Assembly: GCF_016863335.1 (NCBI RefSeq)
Contig: NZ_BOOR01000018.1
Span: 124,001 to 188,000 of the forward strand
DNA: 64,000 nt
Reading direction: 5' to 3'
Origin: Planotetraspora thailandica
GTDB taxonomy: Bacteria; Actinomycetota; Actinomycetes; Streptosporangiales; Streptosporangiaceae
The notes under the pieces are model-generated. The model was given only the letters and a program-made list of their open reading frames with translations. It searched no databases and was not told the DNA's origin. Shown here in pieces: positions 1 through 8,415 of this stretch (its first letter is position 1; every line of letters begins with the position of its first letter). Both the position numbers and the translations under genes were made by a program.

Positions 1-1
1 G

Positions 2-493
2 ACGCGGAAGATCGGGTGTCCGGGCCAGCCGGAGCTTGGGGTGGGCGCCATCGCTGAGGGCGGGGAGCCGGTGTTCCACCACGACCTGCTGGAGAAGCTG
101 GGCCTCGAGCCCGCCGACGTCGTCCCGGTCGTGGACAGGGAGCGGCTGGAGCTGGCCAGGCGGGTGGAGGTCTACCGAGGTGAGCGCAGGCCCGTGGAGG
201 TCGCGGGCAAGGACGTGATCGTCGTCGATGACGGCCTGGCGACGGGGGGCACTGCGACGGCGGCGCTGCGAGCCGTCCGGGCTCGGCAACAGGGGAGAGG
301 GACGGTCACGCTGGCGGTGCCGGTGGCTTCCGGAGACACCGTACGACGGATGCGGCAAGAGGCCGACAATGTCGTGGTTTTAGCGGTTCCGTGGGGTTTT
401 CGGGCGGTCGGCCAGTGGTACGAAACCTTCGACCAGCTCACCGATTCCGATGTTCTTGATCTGCTGAGGGGCCGGACCCCGGACGGTCCGTGA
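2..493 (+). CDS. Phosphoribosyltransferase family protein (5' truncated by window edge)
   Basis: The reading frame is open from the first bases of the window, so the gene starts upstream and only the C-terminal part (about 163 residues) is visible. It carries a PRPP-binding loop, VIVVDDGLATGGTA, of the type I phosphoribosyltransferase fold. The preceding RKIGCPGQPELGVGAIAEGG segment matches the usual N-terminal half of the stand-alone actinobacterial PRTase family, in which substrate is generally unassigned. A GTG at 41 could be called as a start but lies inside the conserved domain, so I treat it as internal. It converges with the whiB-like gene, with a hairpin between them. The nucleobase cannot be deduced from this sequence. 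The family call is firm, the substrate unknown. Confidence 0.85.
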   Translation, partial: TRKIGCPGQPELGVGAIAEGGEPVFHHDLLEKLGLEPADVVPVVDRERLELARRVEVYRGERRPVEVAGKDVIVVDDGLATGGTATAALRAVRARQQGRGTVTLAVPVASGDTVRRMRQEADNVVVLAVPWGFRAVGQWYETFDQLTDSDVLDLLRGRTPDGP

Positions 494-498
494 CCTGA

Positions 499-535
499 GG
501 GTGTCCCGCTTTCCTTGCGGTCGGCGGGAACACCC
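499..535. terminator. Hairpin between convergent genes
   Basis: GGGTGTCCCGC (499-509) pairs with GCGGGAACACCC (524-535), apart from one bulged base, across a 14-nt loop. It begins just after the phosphoribosyltransferase stop and lies 38 nt past the end of the convergent WhiB gene, so it may serve both. No U-tract is seen, as is common in high-GC actinobacteria. Confidence 0.6.
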
Positions 536-572
536 GGAGGCCTGCTGACGCGTGTCGGGGAAGGGGGAAGAC

Positions 573-887
573 TCAGGCGACAGCGCTGATGCCGGCGCTC
601 GCCGCGCGGCGCATGCGGCGACGACGCTCGGAGGCGCGCTCGTCCTCGTTCAGCCCGCCCCAGGTCCCGTACTTCTCCGGGCGGGAAAGGGCGTAGTCGA
701 GGCACTCGGCGCGCACTGGACACTGAGCGCAGATGGCCTTGGCCTTGCGCTCACGGATGTCGCGCTCCGGCTGACGCTCACCGTCAGGGCCGAAGAACAG
801 CACAAGGTCCTCTCCCCGGCACGCGGCATCATCCTGCCAACCCCAACTGGGGCGCGGGCGGGCGAGCTGCCGACGTACCTGAGACAT
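573..887 (-). CDS. WhiB-family transcriptional regulator
   Basis: This 104-residue protein has the four cysteines of the Wbl family, C23, C53, C56 and C62 (C-X29-C-X2-C-X5-C), which ligate a [4Fe-4S] cluster. A GTWGG turn (the usual G[VI]WGG) and a basic C-terminal tail rich in Arg follow. Wbl proteins usually act by binding the sigma-factor region 4 and tuning transcription in response to redox or developmental state. The start is ATG at 887, preceded by AAGGTGG about 7 nt away. The longer open frame upstream has no Wbl similarity. The long N-terminal stretch before C23 and the absence of an AT-hook argue against WhiB7. I cannot assign it to a named subclass. Confidence 0.92.
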   Translation of the reverse strand: MSQVRRQLARPRPSWGWQDDAACRGEDLVLFFGPDGERQPERDIRERKAKAICAQCPVRAECLDYALSRPEKYGTWGGLNEDERASERRRRMRRAASAGISAVA

Positions 888-934
888 GAGAAACCACCTT
901 TTGATGTGAGGTATTTCAGGGTTCGTGCCGCTTT

Positions 935-951
935 GGACGCTTGTGGCGTCC
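935..951. promoter_or_regulatory. Small inverted repeat in the whiB-like leader
   Basis: GGACGC-TTGTG-GCGTCC forms a perfect 6-bp stem with a 5-nt loop about 48 bp upstream of the Wbl start codon. It could be an operator half-site pair or an mRNA hairpin. No experimental meaning can be read from it. Confidence 0.35.
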
Positions 952-1006
952 CTCGATCCAACGCCAGGACTGGCCGTGATGTTCCCGATACCGGGCGGAA
1001 GGACCG

Positions 1007-1912
1007 TCAGGCCACGGCCGGAGTGAGCTGCCTCAATTCGGCCAACCTGTAGGTCGAGATCTCGTCGGCGCAGGTCATTCCGCACGGTGGGGTGAACACC
1101 GCGGGTTCGACCACTACCCGAAATCGCGACGATCCACGTGGTGACGTGCAACGCACGACGCACACCGTGGTGCCGCTTTCCGACCGGGAGGATTCCACGG
1201 CCACTCCGCCGACCGAGAATTCACCGGTGTGAGACCGGACGAAATGCTCAGCGGCCTGAAGTGGCTCAGGGATGCCCGCGCGTCCCCGGAAACGATCGAG
1301 GACGACCTCGCCGTGCCGGTACGCGTTTGCCGCCGCGATCGCAGCAGCCTGAGACATGCTGCCGTAGTAAAGCCCGTGTGGCAAGCATACGAGGTTAGCG
1401 GCGTATCGATCGCCGCCAACATGACTGGTCTCCCAGACGCCTCCGGGCAGGTTTTCGTCAAGAAACCGGGCCAGCGGGAGGCCGAGACGGGCGCAGCAGG
1501 CGTTGCGTTTGCCGTGCGTGCAGACCAGGAACATCGGCTCGTTCACCAGTATGCAGGACTCCGGAACCACTCCGTGCACGAGCGAGCCCAGGTCAAGATC
1601 GTTGAGGTCCTCGAAACGGCCTTCGGCCAGCCAGGGTTCGGGGCCTGCGGACGACGCCACGAAAATGTGCGTCGTGGTCGTCTCGGCGGCGCGTCGCCCC
1701 GACCGGCGGATTAGTTGCGGCCGGATTCCGAGCGAAGTGGCCCGGTCGATCAGGGCGTGCACCTTGTCGGGTAGTTTGCACTCGTCGAGATAGGCCGCCC
1801 AGGGACCTGAGTGCTCAATGAGCAGCCAGAACTTCGCGCCGACGGTCGCGCTCGCGAGAACGGGAGCGGCGCCCGTGTGAAGAGCGGGGAAGTGCTCACA
1901 GCCGTTGGCCAT
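1007..1912 (-). CDS. Sucrase/ferredoxin-like family protein (thioredoxin-like [2Fe-2S])
   Basis: About 301 residues. The central CTHGKRNACCARLG segment followed by WETSHVGGDRYAANLVCLP is the signature of the Suc_Fer-like family, which has a thioredoxin-like ferredoxin fold whose cysteines can hold a 2Fe-2S cluster. No enzymatic reaction is firmly established for the family. I chose ATG at 1912, which has a purine-rich GGGAGGG about 11 nt upstream. A GTG at 1936 would add eight residues. A near-consensus DtxR/IdeR iron box lies 25-43 bp upstream, suggesting induction under iron starvation. That fits a role in iron acquisition or ferric-siderophore reduction (inference). glpD lies upstream on the same strand but is separated by the iron box. 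Confidence 0.85.
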   Translation of the reverse strand: MANGCEHFPALHTGAAPVLASATVGAKFWLLIEHSGPWAAYLDECKLPDKVHALIDRATSLGIRPQLIRRSGRRAAETTTTHIFVASSAGPEPWLAEGRFEDLNDLDLGSLVHGVVPESCILVNEPMFLVCTHGKRNACCARLGLPLARFLDENLPGGVWETSHVGGDRYAANLVCLPHGLYYGSMSQAAAIAAANAYRHGEVVLDRFRGRAGIPEPLQAAEHFVRSHTGEFSVGGVAVESSRSESGTTVCVVRCTSPRGSSRFRVVVEPAVFTPPCGMTCADEISTYRLAELRQLTPAVA

Positions 1913-1936
1913 CGACGCCTGCCCTCCCTCACACAA

Positions 1937-1955
1937 TTAGGTAAGTCTTACCTTA
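1937..1955. promoter_or_regulatory. Iron box (DtxR/IdeR/DmdR-type operator)
   Basis: The 19-mer TTAGGTAAGTCTTACCTTA is palindromic except for one base pair and the centre. It matches the actinobacterial iron-box consensus TTAGGTTAGSCTAACCTAA at 15 of 19 positions. It sits immediately upstream of the sucrase/ferredoxin-like gene, where a bound ferrous-iron repressor would block transcription. Confidence 0.8.
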
Positions 1956-1999
1956 GCTAACCGAGTCAAGCGCTGTGACCGGTGGGCCCCCTGAAAACT

Positions 2000-3520
2000 T
2001 CACGCACGCCTGAGGGCCGCCTCCGCCGCGGGAATCGCCGCCTCGCGGTCCGCGGGCACCAGCCCGATCCGGGTGCGCCGGTCGAGCAGGTCGCCCACGT
2101 CCAGGGCCCCCTCATGACGGATCGCCCACACCAGCTCCGCCGTGGTCGTCTCGAGTGACGACCCGGGCGCCGCCGGCTCGGCCAGCTCCGGGTTCTGACG
2201 CATCAGCGCCTGTACGGCACGGGCCTCGGCGCCGTACCGCTCCACCAGCCTCCGGTCGGCGCCGGCAGCCTCGCCCGCCCCCACCAGCGGCAGCCGTGCC
2301 GTACGGCTGGGGGGAGCCTGGGGGCAGGCGGCGTCGACGGCGTCCTCGGCCATGCGGCGGTAGGTGGTGAGCTTGCCGCCGACGACGGTCACCACCCCTC
2401 CGCGTGATCGCAGCACGGCATGCCTGCGGGAGACGTCGGCCGTCCTGCCGTGGCCCCCGTCGACGAGGGGGCGCAGCCCGGCGAAGGCGCCCGCCACCCG
2501 GTCGCGGCCGACCGGCTCGGTCAGGACCGAGCTCAGGACGTCGAGGAGGAAGGCCACGTCGTGCTCGGGGGCCTCGGGTACGTCGGGCACCGGGCCGTCG
2601 ACGGGCTCGTCGGTGAGCCCCACGTAGGTGCGCCCGTCGGGCTGAGGCAACACGAGCACGAAGCGGTTGCGCTCACCGGGGATGGGCACGTGCATGCCGG
2701 CCCGCATCCCGCCGAGCGTGCCGGGGGCCAGCACGAGATGCGTGCCTCGGGAGGGGCGCAGCCGTACCGACGGGTCGAGCTCGCCGGCCCACACACCGGT
2801 GGCGTTGATCACCGCACGGGCCCTGAGACCGAACTCGGCCCCGGTCAGCTCGTCGCGCACCTGGGCGCCGTCCCCGCTCACCGCGAGCGCACGGCACCGG
2901 GTGAGGATCCGCGCCCCATGGGCGGCGGCCGTGCGGGCCAGCGCCACGACGAGCCGTGCGTCGTCGACCACGCGGCCGTCCCATGACAGCAGGCCTCCGC
3001 GCAGGCCGTCGGGGCGCAGCGCCGGGGCGAGCGCGAGCGCCCGAGCGGTCGGCACCCGTGACGGGCCGGGCAGGGAGCGGCGCGGCGTTCCCGTCGCGGC
3101 GCGCAGCGCGTCGCCGAGCCGGTAGCCGGTCATCAGCGCCGCCGCCTGCCCGCGCGTCACCGCCGGGGTGAGCGGCAGCAGGTACGGCTGGGCGGTGACG
3201 AGGTGGGGGGCGGTGCGGCGGAGCAGGACGCCGCGCTCGGCGGCGCTCTCGTAGGCCACGCCCACCTGCCCCTTGGCGAGATAGCGCAGACCGCCGTGGA
3301 TGAGCTTGGAGCTCCACCGGGACGTGCCGAAGGCGATGTCGTGGGCGTCGATCGCGGCCACCGACAGGCCGCGCGATGCGGCATCGAGAGCGGCGCCCGC
3401 CCCCGTGGCGCCGAGGCCGACCACGAGCACGTCCACGACCGTGTCCCGAACCTCGGCGAGCTCACGGGCCCGCCGCGCGGCGTTCAGCGATGACCGGCCG
3501 ATGTCGGGCGAAGCGTCCAT
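2000..3520 (-). CDS. glpD: Glycerol-3-phosphate dehydrogenase (FAD-dependent)
   Basis: A protein of 506 residues that oxidises sn-glycerol-3-phosphate to dihydroxyacetone phosphate at the membrane and passes electrons to quinone. The N-terminal FAD-binding motif is GLGATGAG, followed by the family signature SRWSSKLIHGGLRYL. A C-terminal alpha-helical DAO_C-type region ends the protein. The start is ATG at 3520 with AAGGAG four bases upstream; the frame stays open further upstream but without similarity. It is divergent from an alkyl-DHAP-synthase-like gene, and the 67-bp gap holds a TTACCC-GGGTAA palindrome. No glpF or glpK is in the window. Confidence 0.93.
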   Translation of the reverse strand: MDASPDIGRSSLNAARRARELAEVRDTVVDVLVVGLGATGAGAALDAASRGLSVAAIDAHDIAFGTSRWSSKLIHGGLRYLAKGQVGVAYESAAERGVLLRRTAPHLVTAQPYLLPLTPAVTRGQAAALMTGYRLGDALRAATGTPRRSLPGPSRVPTARALALAPALRPDGLRGGLLSWDGRVVDDARLVVALARTAAAHGARILTRCRALAVSGDGAQVRDELTGAEFGLRARAVINATGVWAGELDPSVRLRPSRGTHLVLAPGTLGGMRAGMHVPIPGERNRFVLVLPQPDGRTYVGLTDEPVDGPVPDVPEAPEHDVAFLLDVLSSVLTEPVGRDRVAGAFAGLRPLVDGGHGRTADVSRRHAVLRSRGGVVTVVGGKLTTYRRMAEDAVDAACPQAPPSRTARLPLVGAGEAAGADRRLVERYGAEARAVQALMRQNPELAEPAAPGSSLETTTAELVWAIRHEGALDVGDLLDRRTRIGLVPADREAAIPAAEAALRRA

Positions 3521-3541
3521 ACGTCTCCTTGGGTCGCGCAT

Positions 3542-3555
3542 TACCCTTGGGTAAC
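3542..3555. promoter_or_regulatory. Palindrome in the glpD / FAD-oxidase divergent promoter
   Basis: TTACCC-TT-GGGTAA is a symmetric 14-mer midway between the divergent starts of glpD and the FAD-binding oxidase. The position fits a shared operator. The regulator is unknown, and coordinates could be off by one base. Confidence 0.45.
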
Positions 3556-3587
3556 CTACCCGGAGCCGTCCACGTCGTGGAGACCTC

Positions 3588-5183
3588 ATGATTCCTGCGG
3601 ATGAGACCCGGCCGATGCTCTGGTCCGGCTGGGGCGACCCGGCCAAGGCGGCGGAGCTGCCGGAGCCGGTCCGCCGGCTGCTCGCGGACTTCCTCGGCGT
3701 CAGGGCGCCCGCGACGTCCGCGGCGGCTTTGCAGGACGTCCGCCTGCCCGCCTCGTCGTTGCCCGCGGCGGCGTCCGCCGCGATCGAGGCGGTCGTGGGC
3801 GCCGGTCACGTGCGGGCCGACGACGAGGCGCGCATCCGCCACACGCGCGGCAAGTCCACGCCCGACCTGCTGCGGATGCGCGCCGGAGACGCCTCGGACG
3901 CGCCGGACGCGGTCGTGTCGCCGGTCTCGCACGACGAGGTGGCCGCCGTGCTGCGGGTCTGCTCGGAGCACCGGGTAGCCGTGGTGCCGTTCGGCGGGGG
4001 CACGTCGGTGGTCGGCGGCCTCACCGCCGCGCAGCCGGGTTTCGCGGGCGTCGTGGCGCTCGACCTCGGCCGGCTGAACAGGCTCGTGTCCGTGGACGAG
4101 GAGTCGATGATCGCCGAGTTGGAGCCCGGCCTGCGCACTCCCCAGGCCGAGGCGTTGCTGGAGCGGCACGGCCTGACGCTCGGCCACTTCCCCCAGTCCT
4201 ACGAGTACGCCACCCTCGGCGGCTTCGCCGCGGCCCGGTCCAGCGGCCAGGCGTCGGCCGGGTACGGCAGGTTCGACGACATGGTCGTCGGCATGACCGT
4301 CGCGACGCCGCGCGGCACGATCGAGGCCGGGCGTGCTCCCAAGTCGGCGGCGGGACCCGACCTGCGGCAGGTGTTCCTCGGCTCCGAGGGCGCCTTCGGC
4401 GTGATCACCTCGCTGCGCCTGCGCGTCCGCCGGGCTCCCGAGGCATGGGCCTACGAGGGATGGCGGTTCGAGTCGTTCGCGGCCGGGGTCGCCGCGGTGC
4501 GGCGGCTCGCCCAGGACGCCGCGCCGCCCACCGTGCTGCGCCTGTCGGACGAGACCGAAACGATGATCGGCCTCGCCCGGCCCGACGAGATCGGCACCTC
4601 ATCCGGCGGCTCGGGATGCCTGCTCGTCGTGGGCTATGAAGGCACCGTGGCGGACGTCGTCCACCGTGATGAGGCGGCCGGGCTCGTCCTGGCCGACGCG
4701 GGCGGCGTCCCGCTCGGCCCCGAGCCCGGGGAGCGGTGGCGGCACGGCCGGTTCGCCGCGCCGTACCTGCGCGACTCGCTGCTGGCCGCCGGCGCGACCG
4801 TCGAGACGCTGGAGACCGCCTGCTTCTGGTCCGGGCTTCCCCGCCTCTACGACGCCGTACGGCGGGCGCTCACGGCCTCCCTGGGCTCACCGCTGGTCAT
4901 GTGCCACGTCTCGCACGTGTACGCCACGGGGGCGTCGCTGTACTTCACCGTGGTGACCGCGCAGTCGGACGACCCGATCGGCCAGTGGGCGGCGGCCAAA
5001 CGTGCGGCGAGTGAGGCGATCGTCGAGGCCGGAGGCACGATCACCCACCATCACGGGGTGGGCCGCGACCACCGGGAGGCGTACGCGCGGGAGATCGGGG
5101 ACCTGGGCGGCGAGATCCTGCGTGCCGTCAAGGAGAGGCTCGACCCGGCGGGCATCCTCAATCCGGGTGTGCTCATTCCGTAG
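3588..5183 (+). CDS. FAD-binding oxidase, alkyldihydroxyacetonephosphate synthase-like
   Basis: A protein of 531 residues of the VAO/PCMH flavoprotein superfamily. The PP-loop region VVPFGGGTSVVGGL and the downstream HFPQSYEYATLGG and RSSGQASAGYGRFDDMV segments are typical of AGPS-type enzymes. The C-terminal THHHGVGRDH is the conserved His-rich loop of alkyl-DHAP synthase. Eukaryotic AGPS exchanges the acyl group of acyl-DHAP for a fatty alcohol in ether-lipid synthesis. Actinobacterial homologues are mostly uncharacterised, so the substrate here is inferred. It is divergent from glpD, which makes DHAP, consistent with shared triose-phosphate/glycerolipid chemistry. ATG at 3588 has GGAG a few bases upstream. 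Confidence 0.85.
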   Translation: MIPADETRPMLWSGWGDPAKAAELPEPVRRLLADFLGVRAPATSAAALQDVRLPASSLPAAASAAIEAVVGAGHVRADDEARIRHTRGKSTPDLLRMRAGDASDAPDAVVSPVSHDEVAAVLRVCSEHRVAVVPFGGGTSVVGGLTAAQPGFAGVVALDLGRLNRLVSVDEESMIAELEPGLRTPQAEALLERHGLTLGHFPQSYEYATLGGFAAARSSGQASAGYGRFDDMVVGMTVATPRGTIEAGRAPKSAAGPDLRQVFLGSEGAFGVITSLRLRVRRAPEAWAYEGWRFESFAAGVAAVRRLAQDAAPPTVLRLSDETETMIGLARPDEIGTSSGGSGCLLVVGYEGTVADVVHRDEAAGLVLADAGGVPLGPEPGERWRHGRFAAPYLRDSLLAAGATVETLETACFWSGLPRLYDAVRRALTASLGSPLVMCHVSHVYATGASLYFTVVTAQSDDPIGQWAAAKRAASEAIVEAGGTITHHHGVGRDHREAYAREIGDLGGEILRAVKERLDPAGILNPGVLIP

Positions 5184-5216
5184 ATCCGTTTGCCGGGAAA
5201 CCGTCAAGATTGTCCC

Positions 5217-6722
5217 ATGGTCGATGTCGGTGCCGCCGCGGCGCGTGGAAAGCAGGTCTCGTCGAGGGTCTCCGAGGACGGGGCCGGATGGAACTGTCAG
5301 ACGATCGGGACCTTCCAGGCGCTACGGCCGAACACGAAGACCTTCACCTGGCTCAACCCCCTCACGTTGTGGCGTTCGCGCAACGAGGTGCTGGCCGGGC
5401 TCTTCGGCGATCCGTCGCCCGAGGTCAGGCGCCGCTGGGTGGCGGCCCAGCGGGAGCGGGGCGTCGACCCCGACTTCCGGATCAAGCAGGACGTGGGCGA
5501 GGAGTACTCCTTCCTCGTCCTCGGGGACACCGGTGAGGGCGACGCGTCGCAGTACGCCGTGATCCCCGGCATGCTGAAGCTCGGCGAGGGCACGTCGTTC
5601 TCGGTGGTGGCCAGCGACGTGATCTACCCGACGGGCTCGGGCAACGAATACCGCGACAAGTTCTTCCGCCCCTACAAGGACTATGCCGCCCCGATCTACG
5701 CCGTCCCCGGCAACCACGACTGGTACGACGGGCTCGGCGGGTTCATGCGGGTCTTCTGCGATGCCAAGCCGCTGCACGTGCAACGCCAGGGATTCCGGCT
5801 GTCGCCTTCCGGCCTGCGCGGCCTGCTCTGGAAGAAGCCCGACGCCATTGACGAACCCGCCCTGGACGAGGCCCAGAAGATGCGCCCGCTTCCGGAGCAG
5901 CAGGCGACGCTGCCCGCGCCGTACTGGGTGCTCGACCTCGGCAGGCTGCTGCTCGTCGGCATCGACACCGGCATCAGGGGCGACCTCGACCGAGAGCAGG
6001 GGGAGTGGCTGCGCCGGGTCTCCGCCGACCCCCGGCCCAAGATCCTGATCACCGGAAAGCCGATCTACGTCCGCAACGAGTACCACCCCTGCGCCATCGA
6101 GGGCGGGGGCACGGTCGACGACATCGTGCGCGATCCAGCCTGCAACTATGTGGCGGCCATCGGCGGCGACGTGCACAACTACGAGCGCTTTCCCGTCCGC
6201 GTGGGCGACAGGACCATCCAGTACATCGTCTCCGGCGGCGGCGGCGCGTTCATGCACGCGACGCACACAATCCCCCGCGTCGACGTCGGGGGCGTGCACG
6301 AGGACGAGTTCAGGTGCTACCCCCTGCGCGGCGACTCGTTGTCGTTCTACAGCCTGCTGTACAGCAAGCGGCTCCACATGCGCTGGCTGTACCTCACGCC
6401 GGAGCAGGGGCTGGCCCTCACGGCGAAGCAGGTGGGCAACACGCCGCCGCGCCATTCGGCGGACGTGCCGATCACGGCCCGGATGCGCTGGGCGGCCCGG
6501 CTGCTCGGCGCCTGGCCGATGCCCTTCCACCTGCCGGTCGGCCGGATCTTCCACCGGTACATCTCCGAGTTGTCGGACTGGGACACTCCGCCGTTCTTCA
6601 AGAGCTTCCTGCACGTGTCGGTGACGGCAGGCCACCTGAAGATCCGCTGTTTCGCCGCGACGGGCTGCCTCCAGCAGGAGGTCGAGCCGCCCCTCGAGGA
6701 CGAGGTCGAGATCCCGCTCTGA
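5217..6722 (+). CDS. Calcineurin-like metallophosphoesterase
   Basis: About 501 residues. The dinuclear-metal phosphoesterase motifs appear in order: GDTGEGD, then a variant of the second motif (ASDVIYPTGSGNEY), GNHDWYDGL, and GGDVHNYERFP near residues 310-330. The second motif reads SDVIYPTG rather than GD.vY..G. The C-terminal region is longer than the minimal fold. The substrate is unknown. The start is uncertain: I prefer ATG at 5217, and an in-frame TTG at 5190 would add nine residues. Neither has a clear ribosome binding site. It lies 33 nt after the FAD-oxidase stop, so co-transcription is likely. Confidence 0.82.
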   Translation: MVDVGAAAARGKQVSSRVSEDGAGWNCQTIGTFQALRPNTKTFTWLNPLTLWRSRNEVLAGLFGDPSPEVRRRWVAAQRERGVDPDFRIKQDVGEEYSFLVLGDTGEGDASQYAVIPGMLKLGEGTSFSVVASDVIYPTGSGNEYRDKFFRPYKDYAAPIYAVPGNHDWYDGLGGFMRVFCDAKPLHVQRQGFRLSPSGLRGLLWKKPDAIDEPALDEAQKMRPLPEQQATLPAPYWVLDLGRLLLVGIDTGIRGDLDREQGEWLRRVSADPRPKILITGKPIYVRNEYHPCAIEGGGTVDDIVRDPACNYVAAIGGDVHNYERFPVRVGDRTIQYIVSGGGGAFMHATHTIPRVDVGGVHEDEFRCYPLRGDSLSFYSLLYSKRLHMRWLYLTPEQGLALTAKQVGNTPPRHSADVPITARMRWAARLLGAWPMPFHLPVGRIFHRYISELSDWDTPPFFKSFLHVSVTAGHLKIRCFAATGCLQQEVEPPLEDEVEIPL

Positions 6723-6755
6723 GCCGTTGTCGGTGCCGCCTGGCACCCTGGAGGC

Positions 6756-8381
6756 GTGCACGTAGTCGTCGCGGCCGACCCGGAGGGCGGCGGAACGATC
6801 CGCCGCCCCGGCCGGGACACCCAGAGGGTCGCCGACCTGCCGGCCGCCGTCGGCGAACTGGAGCGTGCGGCCGAGGACGACGGCGGGCGGCCCCGCTGGG
6901 TCTGGGCCGACGCCCGGCGCGTCTATCCCGCCCTGCTGACCCGTGGCGTACGGCTGTCGCGCTGCCACGACGTCGCCCTGACCGAGGGGCTGCTGCTGGC
7001 GGCGGAGGGGCGTTACGGCGAGCCCAGGCAGGCCGCGGCGGCCTACGCGCGCCTGCACGGCCTGCCGGTGCCCGACGACTCCCACGAGCCCGCGACGGGG
7101 GCGCAGGTCGCTCTCTTCGAGCCCGCCAAGGACGGTCCGGAGGTCGCCGAGGCCGTCCTGGTCGCCGAGGTCCTCGACGACCAGCTGCGCAGGATCGCCG
7201 CGACACCCGATCCCGGGCGCTTCCGGCTGCTGGTCGCGGCCGAGTCCGCGGGCGCGCTGGTCGCCGCCGAGATGGCGCACGACGGCATGCCGTGGCGCGA
7301 GGACGTGCACGACGCCCTGCTGACCGAGCTGCTCGGCCCGCGGCCCGCCCACGGCATGCGCCCCATCAAGCTGCAGGCCCTGGCCGACGAGATCTCCGCC
7401 GCGTTCGGCCAGCAGGTCAACCCCGACTCCCCGCAGCAGATCGTCAAGGCGTACAAGGGCGCGGGCATCACGATCCCGTCCACCAGATCACACGTGATCA
7501 AGGAGGTCGAGCATCCGGCGACGCGGCCCTTGCTGGCCTACAAGGAGCTGGCCCGCCTCTACAGTGCCCACGGCTGGGCCTGGGCCGGCCAGTGGGTCAG
7601 GGGCGGCAGGCTCCGCCCCGAATACGTCGTCGGGGGCGTCGTCAGCGGCCGGTGGGCCACCAGCGGAGGAGGCGCGCTGCAGATCCCCAAGGTCATGCGC
7701 AAGGTCGTGGTCGCCGACGACGGGTGGACGCTGGTCGTGGCCGACGCCGCACAACTGGAGCCGCGCGTTCTCGCGGCCATGGCGGGCGACCGGGGGCTCG
7801 CGCGGGCGGCCGGGGAGATCGACCTGTACGCCGCCCTGGCACAGGCGTTCGGCGGCGCCCGCGACTCCGCGAAGATCGCCATGCTGTCCGCGATGTACGG
7901 CGGGACCAGCGGCGACGCCCCCAAGCTGCTGGCCGTCATGCGGCAGCGCTTTCCCCAGGCGTACGCGTTCGTCGAGGACGCCGCCCGCGCAGGGGAGGAG
8001 GGGCGGATCGTCCGGTCGTGGCTGGGCCGTACGAGCCCGCCGCCGTCGGCGCGGTGGCGCGAACTGGTCGCGGGGCCTGAAGGCGCCAGGGCGGCCCGCG
8101 ACCGGGGCCGGTTCACCCGCAACTTCGTCGTCCAGGCCACGGCCGCCGAGTGGGCGCTGACCCTCATGGCCGTGCTGCGCGGCCTGCTGCCCGAGCCCGC
8201 ACGTCTGGTGTTCTTCCAGCACGACGAGGTCATGGTGCACTGCCCGGCCGAACTGGCGGACGAGGCCCGGGCGGCGGTCGGGCGGGCCGCCGAGGAGGCG
8301 ACCCGTCTGCTCTTCGGGCAGACGCCGGTCCGCTTCCCCATGGAGGCGGTCGCGGTCGCCTGCTACGCCGACGCCAAATGA
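6756..8381 (+). CDS. Bifunctional 3'-5' exonuclease/DNA polymerase-like protein (family A)
   Basis: A protein of 541 residues, far shorter than PolA because it has no 5' nuclease domain. The C-terminal half carries family A polymerase motifs. Motif A is DAAQLEPR near residue 330 (canonical DYSQIELR). Motif B is R369-DSA-K373 with a following MYGG. Motif C is HDE at 489-491. The N-terminal region corresponds to a degenerate 3'-5' exonuclease: the DxE of Exo I is not visible, so proofreading is doubtful. This actinobacterial family is annotated as an auxiliary polymerase; its role is not established. The GTG start at 6756 has CTGGAGG just upstream. Confidence 0.88.
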   Translation: MHVVVAADPEGGGTIRRPGRDTQRVADLPAAVGELERAAEDDGGRPRWVWADARRVYPALLTRGVRLSRCHDVALTEGLLLAAEGRYGEPRQAAAAYARLHGLPVPDDSHEPATGAQVALFEPAKDGPEVAEAVLVAEVLDDQLRRIAATPDPGRFRLLVAAESAGALVAAEMAHDGMPWREDVHDALLTELLGPRPAHGMRPIKLQALADEISAAFGQQVNPDSPQQIVKAYKGAGITIPSTRSHVIKEVEHPATRPLLAYKELARLYSAHGWAWAGQWVRGGRLRPEYVVGGVVSGRWATSGGGALQIPKVMRKVVVADDGWTLVVADAAQLEPRVLAAMAGDRGLARAAGEIDLYAALAQAFGGARDSAKIAMLSAMYGGTSGDAPKLLAVMRQRFPQAYAFVEDAARAGEEGRIVRSWLGRTSPPPSARWRELVAGPEGARAARDRGRFTRNFVVQATAAEWALTLMAVLRGLLPEPARLVFFQHDEVMVHCPAELADEARAAVGRAAEEATRLLFGQTPVRFPMEAVAVACYADAK

Positions 8382-8415
8382 CCCGCGTGGGGCCTCCGGG
8401 TGGTCAGGAGTGCGG

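Noticed and set aside
5322-7352. 676-residue minus-strand open frame over the metallophosphoesterase and polymerase genes
   Set aside because: Composition is His/Arg/Gly/Val-rich without motifs, and the plus-strand genes show catalytic motifs. It is a frame shadow.
6005-8080. 691-residue plus-strand open frame
   Set aside because: Arg/Gly-rich frame shadow of the phosphoesterase and polymerase genes, without family motifs.
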